The translations under genes and the position numbers were made by a program. Positions 7,748-16,410 of a DNA stretch of 27,335 nt are shown one piece after another (the stretch's first letter is position 1; the number at the start of each line of letters is the position of its first letter). This DNA is from CAYLZW01 sp964388085 (GTDB lineage: Bacteria > Myxococcota > UBA727 > CAYLZW01), in NCBI GenBank assembly GCA_964388085.1, contig CAYLZW010000048.1, forward strand, positions 1-27,335, written 5' to 3'. The notes below the pieces were generated by a model, which saw only the letters and a list, made by a program, of their open reading frames with translations, searched no databases and had not been told where the DNA came from.

Positions 7748-7763
7748 GCTGCAAGTTCGCAGC
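7748..7763 (+). promoter_or_regulatory. Small hairpin abutting the serB start
   Basis: GCTGC (7748-7752) and GCAGC (7759-7763) form a 5-bp stem with a 6-base loop that ends immediately before the serB ATG at 7764. The gene lacks an evident Shine-Dalgarno sequence there. The stem may be chance, so it is noted as a possible translation-control element only. Confidence 0.25.
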
Positions 7764-8999
7764 ATGAATGAGCTGCGAGAGAAGTCGCGCGTCCTCGTCA
7801 CGGTCACCGGTCGGGATACGCCCGGGATCACGGCGGCGCTGACGTCCATCATCGCGGAGAACGAGGCCGAGCTGCTCGACATCGAGCAGGTCGTCGTGCA
7901 GGGGAGGCTGACGCTGTGCCTGCTGCTCCGCCTCGAGAAGCACCGGCACAAGGGCGACCCCGCGCTCAAGGACCTCCTGTTCACCGCCAAGGACATGGGG
8001 CTCGACCTCGACTTTCAGGTCATCCCCGAGGAGGAGGGCCGCGCGCCCCGGCGCCGGAACGAGAACCAATACGCCGTGACGATCTTCGGTGACCTCGTGG
8101 GCGCCGCCGAGCTGCACCTCGTCGCGGACGTGCTCGCGAAGCACGGCGCCAACATCGATCGCATCTTCCGGCTCTCGGGCGACCCGCTGGCGTCGGTGGA
8201 GTTCATGGTCGGCCTCGAGGGCGGCGCCCGGAAGGACCGCGAGCTGCGCACGGACCTGCTCGCGGCGACGCGCGATCGCCCCGTCGACATCGCCGTGCAG
8301 CGCGAGAACCTCTCGCGCCGCAGCAAGCGCCTCGTCGTCATGGACATGGACTCCACCCTCATCCAGATCGAGATCATCGACGAGATGGCGCGCCTGCACG
8401 GCGTCGTGGACCAGGTCTCCGCCATCACCGCGCGCGCCATGAACGGCGAGCTCAACTTCGAGGAGAGCCTGGCCGAGCGCGTGAAGCTCCTCGAGGGGCT
8501 GCCCTACGCCGAGTGTCAGAAGCTCGCCGCCTCCCTGCCCCTCTCGGACGGCGCTGAGCGCCTATTGCGGGTGCTGAAGGCGCTCGGTTACAGCACCGGC
8601 GTGATCTCGGGCGGCTTCACGTTCGCGGCCGAGGCGCTCAAGCGAAAGCTCGGCCTCGACTACGCCTACGCGAACCAGCTCGAGGTCGAGGACGGACGGC
8701 TCACCGGCCGCGTGCGTCCGCCCATCGTGGGGCCGCAGCGCAAGTCCGACCTGCTCGACGTCATCGCGCAGCAGGAGGGCATCGTCCTCGAGCAGACCAT
8801 CGCCATCGGCGACGGCGCCAACGATCTGCCCATGCTCGAGAAGGCGGGTCTCGGCATCGCCTTCCACGCCAAGCCGAAGCTGCGAGAGGCCGCGGACACC
8901 TCGGTGACCGCCGGCGGGCTCGATCGCATCCTGTACCTGCTCGGGCTCTCCGCCGACGACGTGCGCGAGTTCCTCGGCGAGTCGGCCGAGGCGGCTTGA
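7764..8999 (+). CDS. serB: Phosphoserine phosphatase with N-terminal ACT domains
   Basis: A 411-residue enzyme of the last step of serine biosynthesis (phosphoserine to serine and phosphate), in the cytoplasm. Two ACT-like domains come first: about 8-88 (VLVTVTGRDTPGITAALTSI) and about 102-180 (YAVTIFGDLVGAAELHLVADVL). The HAD catalytic domain has MDMDSTLIQ with nucleophile D194 and acid/base D196, the SGGF motif near 282-285, K327 in the GPQRKSD stretch, and GDGAND at 349-354. The two-ACT form matches SerB of actinobacteria and several proteobacteria, where the ACT domains can bind serine and give feedback control. The start at ATG 7764 places the first ACT strand at residue 9. It ends just before a strong hairpin. 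Confidence 0.96.
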   Translation: MNELREKSRVLVTVTGRDTPGITAALTSIIAENEAELLDIEQVVVQGRLTLCLLLRLEKHRHKGDPALKDLLFTAKDMGLDLDFQVIPEEEGRAPRRRNENQYAVTIFGDLVGAAELHLVADVLAKHGANIDRIFRLSGDPLASVEFMVGLEGGARKDRELRTDLLAATRDRPVDIAVQRENLSRRSKRLVVMDMDSTLIQIEIIDEMARLHGVVDQVSAITARAMNGELNFEESLAERVKLLEGLPYAECQKLAASLPLSDGAERLLRVLKALGYSTGVISGGFTFAAEALKRKLGLDYAYANQLEVEDGRLTGRVRPPIVGPQRKSDLLDVIAQQEGIVLEQTIAIGDGANDLPMLEKAGLGIAFHAKPKLREAADTSVTAGGLDRILYLLGLSADDVREFLGESAEAA

Positions 9000-9026
9000 G
9001 CGTCGCCTTCGTGGACCTCTCTGCCG

Positions 9027-9058
9027 CTAGGGCGTGTCCCAAAGGAGACACGCCCTAG
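9027..9058. terminator. Perfect 12-bp hairpin between convergent genes
   Basis: CTAGGGCGTGTC (9027-9038) is exactly complementary to GACACGCCCTAG (9047-9058), with an 8-base loop. It lies 28 bases after the serB stop and contains the TAG stop codon of the minus-strand lipoprotein gene (9055-9057). No T-run follows on either strand. Position and perfection fit a bidirectional terminator. Confidence 0.65.
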
Positions 9059-9867
9059 GGATCGGTCCCCGTGTCACCGGTCGCGCACGTGCCGAGGTTT
9101 CGCTCCACGAGCAGCGCGCCGCCGAACGACGAGAGCCCCTCGTAGAGGGCGTAGGCTTCGCACGCCGGCAAGCGCTCATTGTCGGTGACCCGCAGATCGC
9201 CGTCGATGCGGGTGACGTTCTCGAGGCCGTCGAGGCTCGTCAGCTCGTCGTTAAGGATAACGACGACGTCGCCGGCGTAGCTCGTCACCCCCTCGAGCCC
9301 CCGCAGCGACGGGAGCGCGCGGTTGCGCTCGACGCGCAGCGCTTCCACCGAGGTCAACGCCGCCAGCGCCTGCAAGGACTCGAGGTCGTCGTTGTCGCTG
9401 AGCCAGAGCGCGCCGCCGATGGTGTCGAGGCGCTCGAGGCCGGAGAGCGATGACACCTCCAGGTCCTCGAGGCGCAGGTCCCCCCCGATGCGCGAGAGCA
9501 CGCGCAGCGACGACAGGTCCGACACCTCGCTGAGCTCGAGGTCACCGTCGATGACGAGGCACTCGTCGCCGGGAGGGAGGAGGTCCTCCAGCTGCGAGCT
9601 CGACTCGATCTCCTGGTCGCCGGAGCGAACGTACTCGCCGGCGCAGCCCCCCTCCCCTTCGCCCTCCCCTTCGCCCGCGAGCTCACCCGCGTCGACCGGC
9701 GCGGGCGCCGCGACGCAGGTGCCGTCGACGCAGGCGCGCCCGAAGGGGCAGTTCTCGTCGGCGTTACATGCGTACGCGCCCGACAGGTAGGCGCAGCTCG
9801 AGCAGCCGGCGCTCACGAGCGTGAGGCCGAGGGCGCCGACCAGGAGCACGAGCGTAGAGCGGTTCAT
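9055..9867 (-). CDS. Lipoprotein with Cys-rich module and Receptor-L-like leucine repeats
   Basis: A 270-residue protein. A signal peptide ends in LTLVSAGC with probable lipidated C22. A small Cys-rich module follows (C25, C34, C40, C46, C51; the CPFGRACVDGTC form is frequent in myxobacterial surface proteins), then a Glu-Gly linker (about 62-74). The main part (about 100-265) is irregular leucine repeats of the Receptor-L type: VIDGDLELSEV, SRIGGDLRLEDL, DTIGGALWLSDN, TRIDGDLRVTDN. Such repeats make a right-handed solenoid and usually bind ligands or proteins. Start: ATG at 9867 with GGAAGG upstream; the reading frame is open further upstream, but that part is low-complexity Arg-rich. It converges with serB and shares a hairpin with it. 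The upstream divergent gene is a membrane Ser/Thr kinase. Ligand unknown. Confidence 0.85.
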   Translation of the reverse strand: MNRSTLVLLVGALGLTLVSAGCSSCAYLSGAYACNADENCPFGRACVDGTCVAAPAPVDAGELAGEGEGEGEGGCAGEYVRSGDQEIESSSQLEDLLPPGDECLVIDGDLELSEVSDLSSLRVLSRIGGDLRLEDLEVSSLSGLERLDTIGGALWLSDNDDLESLQALAALTSVEALRVERNRALPSLRGLEGVTSYAGDVVVILNDELTSLDGLENVTRIDGDLRVTDNERLPACEAYALYEGLSSFGGALLVERNLGTCATGDTGTDP

Positions 9868-10136
9868 CGGCCTTCCCTGTACCGGGCGAGCTTGCCACGC
9901 GCCGCCGGGACGATGCCACGGCGCCTTCTCCGCCGCCTTTGCCGTCCGTGCGTTGCGACCTCCGCGCCCACGGCGCGTCGCGGAGGGCCACGTCGGGGCG
10001 GCGTGCGAGGGACGTCCCGATCCTGCGCGCGCCGCCCACGGGCGGTCCATCGTCGACGAGCGGCAGGACGGCCAAGGGAGGCTCGTGTAGACTCGGCTCC
10101 TCGCCCTGCGAGCCCCTTCATCGCGAGAGCCATTTC

Positions 10137-11978
10137 GTGAGCGCTGCTCTCAGCCAGCTACCCGAGGTCGGCACCCAGCTCGGCCGCTTTCGCATCGACG
10201 GGGTGCTCGGCAGCGGCGGCTCCGGCGTCGCCTACAGGGCCTTCGACGAGGTGCTCGAGACGGCCGTCTGTCTGAAGATCATCCACCCCGCGGTGTCGGA
10301 CCACCCGGAGACGCTCGCCCGCTTCAAGCGCGAGCTGCTGTTGGCGCGCCGGGTCACCCACCCCGGGATCTGCCGTCTCTTCGACTTGCACGAGGAGCGC
10401 GAGCTGCGCTTCCTCAGCATGGAGCTCGTCGAGGGGGAGGTGCTGCGCGAGCTGTTCCGCGGCGGAGCGACCCTCGACGTGGAGACGACGCTGCTGCTCG
10501 GGGAGCGCCTCGCTCGGGCGCTCGCCGCCGCCCACGCCGTCGGGGTCGTGCACCGCGATCTGAAGCCGCAGAACATCATCGTGCGCGCGGGAGCAGATCC
10601 CTGCATCCTGGACTTTGGCATCGCCACGGCGCTCGACCTCACCCACGTGACGCGCCCCGGCGTCCCGCTCGGCACGCGGCACTACATCCCGCCCGAGGTC
10701 TGGAACGGCGAGAAGGCGACCTACGCGTCGGACGTCTACGCGCTGGGAGTGATCCTGTTCAACTGCCTGACGTCGCGGATGCCGTTCACCAACAAGGACT
10801 CGGACCAGCTCGTCGAGATGATCCTGCGACGAGAGCGGCATCGCCCGAGCGCCTTCCGCTCCGATGTCCCGGCGTCCGTGGACGAGATCGTGCTGAGCTG
10901 CATCGCGCTCCATCCGAAGGACCGCCCGACGAGCGCCGACGCCCTCGCCGACGCGCTCGCCGCGCTGCGCGCCGGTCTGCCGCCGCCGAGCGAGGACGCC
11001 ACGGTGAGCCAGCCGCCTCCTCTGCTGGCCAAGTCGCCCCCGGACGACGTCGCCGCGGGGGAGACGCGTGATCGCTCCTGGCTCGCGCGCGACGAAGCGG
11101 CCCTGCCGAACGACGACGTCACGAGCGTGCTGCGCATGTTCGACGCCGACAGCGCGCTCGGGCTCACGGAGACATCCCCTGCGCGACGAGGTGGGGTCGG
11201 CCTGCTCGCCGGCGCCGTCGTCGCCGTCTCCCTCGTCGCTGGCGGCCTGACCGCGTTCTCGTTCTCGCAGCCGGGAGACACGCCCCCCGACGCGGTCGTG
11301 ACGAGCAACGCGGCCGCGGCCATGGAGGCGGAAGGCACGGAGGCGGAAGGCACGGAGGCGGAAGGCACGGAGGCGGAGACCCACCGCGGCGACGCCTCCG
11401 AAGCGGCAGCGTCGGGCGCCTCGAGCCTCGAGCGCGCCAGCGTGCGGCGACCCACGCAGCCTGCGCCCCTGGACGCGCTCGAGCCCGCCGTGCGCCGCCC
11501 ACGCCCGCCCCGCCCGTCGTCGACGATGCCGGCCACCTCAAAGGCGTCAACGACGCAGCGAAGCCGAGCGCGCGCGGCCCAGGCCTCGCGGGCTGCAGCG
11601 TCCGCCGCGCGGGAGCGCTGGGACGACGCCAGACAAGCGCTGCAAAGGGCCGAGGCGCGCCGCGGGGTGCTGCGCGGAGACCTGCCGACCCTCGACGCGC
11701 TCCATCGCGCCATGAAGCGACACAGCAGCGCAGGCGACTACGCCGCCGCCACCGCGGCCTCCCAGGATGCGCTGCGCGTCGTGGACGCGCTGCGCATCGA
11801 CGACGCCTTCGTGCGCGCCAAGCTCGCGCGCTTCAACGCGCGCTTCGACGCCGCCCCCGACGGAGCGGCGAAGGAGCGCGCGGGCGGGCTCATGGGCGAG
11901 GTGCTGTCCGATCTCGGCGCGTCGCGCCACGAGCGAGCCAACGCGACCCTCAACCAGGCACTTCGAGCGCTGCGCTGA
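10137..11978 (+). CDS. Transmembrane Ser/Thr kinase with C-terminal helical domain
   Basis: A 613-residue Hanks-type kinase. Kinase domain about 17-280: glycine loop GSGGSG (25-30), K47, HRDLKPQN (139-146), DFG (159-161), PPE in place of APE (185-187) and SDVYALG (199-204). A linker with Pro and Asp leads to one membrane helix (about 353-376). The outside part has an EAEGT repeat (about 397-414), a Ser/Pro/Arg stretch, and a helical C-terminal region (about 478-613) with YAAATAASQDALRVVDAL, reminiscent of TPR-like helices. Start: GTG at 10137, since the kinase homology begins soon after; the longer open frame is Arg-rich filler. All catalytic residues are present, so it is probably active. 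The gene is 46 bases upstream of a second kinase, which suggests an operon. Substrate unknown; the external part may sense or scaffold. Confidence 0.93.
   Translation: MSAALSQLPEVGTQLGRFRIDGVLGSGGSGVAYRAFDEVLETAVCLKIIHPAVSDHPETLARFKRELLLARRVTHPGICRLFDLHEERELRFLSMELVEGEVLRELFRGGATLDVETTLLLGERLARALAAAHAVGVVHRDLKPQNIIVRAGADPCILDFGIATALDLTHVTRPGVPLGTRHYIPPEVWNGEKATYASDVYALGVILFNCLTSRMPFTNKDSDQLVEMILRRERHRPSAFRSDVPASVDEIVLSCIALHPKDRPTSADALADALAALRAGLPPPSEDATVSQPPPLLAKSPPDDVAAGETRDRSWLARDEAALPNDDVTSVLRMFDADSALGLTETSPARRGGVGLLAGAVVAVSLVAGGLTAFSFSQPGDTPPDAVVTSNAAAAMEAEGTEAEGTEAEGTEAETHRGDASEAAASGASSLERASVRRPTQPAPLDALEPAVRRPRPPRPSSTMPATSKASTTQRSRARAAQASRAAASAARERWDDARQALQRAEARRGVLRGDLPTLDALHRAMKRHSSAGDYAAATAASQDALRVVDALRIDDAFVRAKLARFNARFDAAPDGAAKERAGGLMGEVLSDLGASRHERANATLNQALRALR
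11324..11377 (+). repeat. 15-bp in-frame tandem repeat, about 3.6 copies
   Basis: The unit GGAGGCGGAAGGCAC occurs three times without change from 11324 to 11368, and the first 9 bases of a fourth copy follow. It encodes EAEGT repeats just outside the membrane helix of the kinase. The unit is a multiple of three, so changes in copy number would keep the frame. Confidence 0.95.
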
Positions 11979-12024
11979 TCGCCGCGCCGCGAAGAGCGCA
12001 TGAGCATTGCGTACGGGACCGACC

Positions 12025-13326
<1,302 letters not shown>

Positions 13327-13344
13327 CGGGGCGCGTCGGGGCCC

Positions 13345-14448
13345 TTACTCGACGGCCGCTGCGTCGAAGGCGCGCGTAATGACGGCGACGCTCCACGCCG
13401 TCGTGCCAACGGAGGCCGCCAATCCAACGAGCGCGAGCGCCGCGCCGCCTCCCGCCCAGTAGCGTCCGTTGTCGTTCCACTCCGCGGCGGCGCTCTCCAG
13501 ATCGCCGTGCAGCCGCTCAGCCTCGGACGGATAGGACGTGCTCGTCACGTTCCCCTCGAACAGCGCCGCCTGGGTCTGCTGAAACGTCAGCCAGGGCTGC
13601 ATCCCGTAAGCGGTGGTCACGATGCCGGCCGCGGCAGCGACGACGCTCGCGCCCGTGGCGACGAGCGGAAGCGTGAGCTCGAAAGCCGTCGGCGGTACGG
13701 CGCGCAACGACGGATCGATCTCGAGCCGCAGCGTGTGCGTCGTCGCTGTCTCCGTCCCGAGCCGCAGCCGGACGGTGGCGGGCAGGTAGCCGTCCTTGCG
13801 CGCGACGACGACGTGCTCGCCTGGCAGCAGCCCGGAGACCGCCTGGTCGAGCGGCAGCGCGCCCGCCGCGAGGCCGTCGATCGTGAGCGAGGCTCCCTCG
13901 GGCTCCGCCGCCACCGCGAGCGCGCTCAAGGCCGCCTCGTCGTCGAAGAGGGCGGTGAAGAAGGCGCCGAGAGGCTCGAGCTGCGCGTCCGCGTCGGCCG
14001 GCAGCAGCGCGCGCACCTGCTGGCGGACGCTCGCGGACTCCACGTCGATGATGCGCATCTCGAGGCCGACGTCCTCGCCGAGGCCCACCGCCTCGCCGGC
14101 GATCACGAACGACACGTCCGCGAGCCGGCCGAGTTGGGCCGCGCAGGCGACGGCGCGCAGCTCACAGTCGAGGCCGAGCGCCTGCGCGGAGTCCACCAGC
14201 TTGTTGGTGGTCTCCTTGGCTTGTACGTGCATACCGCCGCGCATCTCGACGCGGGCGCGGACGAGGACGTCGAGGCGCTGCACTTCGTTCAGGGTGAGGC
14301 CATCCACCCTGAGGGGCAGCACGGCCACGCGCAGCTCGCTCGCCTTCTCGACAGCGACGGCCGGGGACGCTGCCGGTCGCTCCTCGAGCGGCGCACCCGA
14401 CGAGGAGGACAACGCCACCAGGAGCATCGCTGCGAGAGGTGCCGCCAT
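13345..14448 (-). CDS. Exported PEGA-domain protein with two C-terminal hydrophobic segments
   Basis: A 367-residue protein with an N-terminal hydrophobic stretch (about 3-15; signal peptide or anchor). An alpha/beta region (about 37-175) starts VAVLPLRVDGLTLNEVQRLD and contains DCELRAVACAAQLGRLADVSFVIAGE, the pattern of TolB-like or similar N-terminal domains that often precede PEGA in myxobacteria. PEGA (about 180-244) shows PEGASLTIDG, LPLDQAV, LLPGEHVVVARKDGYLPA. Two hydrophobic segments (about 258-280 and 330-355) flank a 50-residue loop. PEGA domains are usually extracytoplasmic and thought to bind surface or wall components. The gene lies between two kinase genes, convergent with one and divergent from the other, so it may be a partner or target; that is inference. 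Start ATG has a weak ribosome site. Confidence 0.82.
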   Translation of the reverse strand: MAAPLAAMLLVALSSSSGAPLEERPAASPAVAVEKASELRVAVLPLRVDGLTLNEVQRLDVLVRARVEMRGGMHVQAKETTNKLVDSAQALGLDCELRAVACAAQLGRLADVSFVIAGEAVGLGEDVGLEMRIIDVESASVRQQVRALLPADADAQLEPLGAFFTALFDDEAALSALAVAAEPEGASLTIDGLAAGALPLDQAVSGLLPGEHVVVARKDGYLPATVRLRLGTETATTHTLRLEIDPSLRAVPPTAFELTLPLVATGASVVAAAAGIVTTAYGMQPWLTFQQTQAALFEGNVTSTSYPSEAERLHGDLESAAAEWNDNGRYWAGGGAALALVGLAASVGTTAWSVAVITRAFDAAAVE

Positions 14449-14460
14449 ACAGCTATGCTA

Positions 14461-14473
14461 CCCCGCGGCGGGG
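14461..14473. promoter_or_regulatory. GC-rich dyad in a divergent promoter region
   Basis: CCCCGC, one central G, and GCGGGG form a perfect 6-bp inverted repeat in the 71-base space between the divergent PEGA and kinase genes. It could be an operator controlling both, or chance in such GC-rich DNA. Confidence 0.25.
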
Positions 14474-14519
14474 CGTGCTGTGGTGCTGTCCATGGCTGTC
14501 CCGCGTTGGAGCGAGCCAC

Positions 14520-16334
14520 TTGCCCTTCACGTTCCCCGCCGGCTTCCCGCGGCCGTTCGGACCCTACCTGCTGCTGTCGTCGTTTGGGCGCGGCGGCATG
14601 GGCGAGGTCTTTCTCGCCAAGCGGCATCAGCTCGCCGGCGTGGACGAGCTGTGCATCGTGAAGACGGTGCGCCAGGATCTCGGCGGCGACGAGAGCTACG
14701 CCCGCCGCTTCCTCGACGAGGCGCGGGTGGTCGTGCACCTCTCCCACGCGAACATCTGCCCGGTGTTCGACGCGGGGCAGGTGGGCGCCGAGTACTTCAT
14801 GTCCATGGAGTACATCGCCGGGCTGAACCTGCGGGACCTGCTCGCGCGCGTCGCGAAGCGGGAGGAGCGAACGCCGACCGCGGTGGCGCTGCACATCGGC
14901 TGCGAGATGCTGCACGCGCTCGGCTACGCGCACAAGCGCACGCATCCGCTGACCGGAGAGCCGCTGCGCCTCGTGCACCGCGACGTCTCGCCGCACAACG
15001 TCATGGCGGGCCTGCAGGGGAACATCAAGCTCATCGACTTCGGGCTCGCCGAGAGCGCGCTGAAGCAAGAACACACCGAGTCTCACGTCGTGCTCGGCAA
15101 GCTCGCGTACATGGCGCCGGAGCAGGCGCGTGGTGTCGACGTCGACGCGCGCTGCGATCAGTTCTCCGCCTGCGTGCTGCTGTACGAGATGTTGTCGGGC
15201 GATCGCTACTACGGCGACATGAACCAGCGCGAGATCTGGGCCGTCGCGGGGCAAGGGACGTTCACGCCGCGCGCCTGGCACCACCTCGACGGGGACCTGC
15301 AGCGTATTTTGCGGCGTGGCCTCATGAGCGAGCCGGCGGCGCGCTACCCGAGCTGCGACGCGTTGCGCGCGGACCTCGACGCGTACCGGCACCAACACCA
15401 GCTCGTCGCCCGCCGCGACGACGTACAAGGCTTCTTGCGGCGGTATTGTGACGACCGGCTCGACTGGGAGCGCCAGATGCGCGCCGCCTGCGCGCACCTG
15501 CAGGCACCTGCCGCGGAGGCCGCCGGCAGCGCGGATGACGACGTCACGCTCCTGCTTTGGAGGGACGAAGCGACCGGCAGCATCGTCTGGCGCGAGGACG
15601 GCGGAGCGGTCAAGAGCGTGCCGCTGACGAGCGCGGCCCGGACCGAGCTCGTTCCGCGCGCGCCGGCGGGCGCCCCTCGCCCGCGAGCGCCGAGGCGTCG
15701 GGGGGCGGTCGCTGCCGCGCTCGCGGCCCTCGTCTTCGGCGTCGGCGCCGGCGCCTACTACCTGAGCGCGCGTACGAACGCCGCGCCACGCTCGGCCACC
15801 GCCGACGAGGGGACGCTGCCATCGGAGACGCCAGGGGAGCCGTCCGCCGAGCCAGCGGCGACGATGGCAGAGGCCCCGGTCGCGGTCGTCACAAGCCCTG
15901 CACCCGCCCCGCCCGCCTCCGCCGAGCAGCACACGGTAGCGGACGCTCCCCCGACGATCGCTCAGGCCATCGCTCCAGGGGACGAGCCGCGCCGCGCGAC
16001 GCTGCCGGCAAAGGAACGCAAACGCGCGCAGCGGCGACGGCGACAGGTGCCCGAGCTCGTCGTCGAAGCAGCGCGCGAGCCCGCCGTCGAGACGAGGAGC
16101 AGCGCGAACGAGCCTGCGCCCGCGCAACCTGCCGTGCCGGAGCCTGCCGCGACGGACACGCGCCCCGCGACGAAGCGAACGCTCGCCGAATCGATCGCGA
16201 TCCTGGGCCGGTGCTCGAAGCGCTGCGCCGACGACGCGCGCGCGCTGGCGGACGGTCTCGGGGAGCAGGACTTCAAGGGCTCGAAGCGCGGCGTGATCGA
16301 CTTCTGCGTCGAGCGCTGCCTCGACGACGGTTGA
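14520..16334 (+). CDS. Transmembrane Ser/Thr kinase with twin CX3C tail
   Basis: A 604-residue Hanks-type kinase. Kinase domain about 14-290: glycine loop GRGGMGEVF, K48 (CIVK), an insert before the catalytic loop (HPLTGEPLR), HRDVSPHN (153-160), DFG (173-175), APE (199-201). As in the kinase at 12025, Ser (157) replaces the catalytic-loop Lys. A cytoplasmic linker with WRDEATGSIVW leads to a membrane helix (about 395-414), then a Pro/Ala/Glu-rich stretch (about 420-550). The tail (about 553-604) has C565-x3-C569 and C596-x3-C600. Start: TTG at 14520 with GGAG 8 bases upstream puts the kinase fold near residue 14, as in relatives. A GTG at 14475 is possible but would add 15 residues. Diverges from the PEGA gene. 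The tail would be periplasmic and disulfide-bonded by inference. Confidence 0.9.
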   Translation: MPFTFPAGFPRPFGPYLLLSSFGRGGMGEVFLAKRHQLAGVDELCIVKTVRQDLGGDESYARRFLDEARVVVHLSHANICPVFDAGQVGAEYFMSMEYIAGLNLRDLLARVAKREERTPTAVALHIGCEMLHALGYAHKRTHPLTGEPLRLVHRDVSPHNVMAGLQGNIKLIDFGLAESALKQEHTESHVVLGKLAYMAPEQARGVDVDARCDQFSACVLLYEMLSGDRYYGDMNQREIWAVAGQGTFTPRAWHHLDGDLQRILRRGLMSEPAARYPSCDALRADLDAYRHQHQLVARRDDVQGFLRRYCDDRLDWERQMRAACAHLQAPAAEAAGSADDDVTLLLWRDEATGSIVWREDGGAVKSVPLTSAARTELVPRAPAGAPRPRAPRRRGAVAAALAALVFGVGAGAYYLSARTNAAPRSATADEGTLPSETPGEPSAEPAATMAEAPVAVVTSPAPAPPASAEQHTVADAPPTIAQAIAPGDEPRRATLPAKERKRAQRRRRQVPELVVEAAREPAVETRSSANEPAPAQPAVPEPAATDTRPATKRTLAESIAILGRCSKRCADDARALADGLGEQDFKGSKRGVIDFCVERCLDDG

Positions 16335-16342
16335 AGCGCGCC

Positions 16343-16365
16343 TTGCGCGAGTGCCGAAAGCGCAA
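16343..16365. terminator. Weak hairpin between convergent genes
   Basis: TTGCGC (16343-16348) and GCGCAA (16360-16365) form a 6-bp stem with an 11-base loop, just after the kinase stop and before the stop of the convergent lipoprotein gene. It has no T-run. Placement is the main support. Confidence 0.22.
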
Positions 16366-16410
16366 CAGCGCGGACCTCAGCCCCTCGCCGGAGCCGCGGA
16401 GGCCCCCTCG

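Noticed and set aside
6573..8399. A 608-codon open frame on the minus strand across the HEAT and serB genes
   Set aside because: It is antisense to two well-supported genes, is rich in Arg, Ala, His and Val without domain signs, and such frames are usual in very GC-rich DNA.
9868..10136. Possible small gene in the largest gap
   Set aside because: All frames there are Arg/Pro-rich extensions of neighbours with no ribosome site; I see only a divergent promoter region without clear boxes.
14449..14460. TAGCAT-like -10 box before the PEGA gene (also seen before the large lipoprotein)
   Set aside because: No matching -35 box at proper spacing in either case; two copies are not enough to claim a shared promoter.
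13796..15451. A 551-codon plus-strand open frame over the PEGA gene and kinase
   Set aside because: Ser/Arg/Ala-rich shadow; both true genes have recognisable domains.
14289..16127. A 612-codon minus-strand open frame over the kinase gene
   Set aside because: Shadow of the kinase with low-complexity composition; the kinase has all catalytic motifs.
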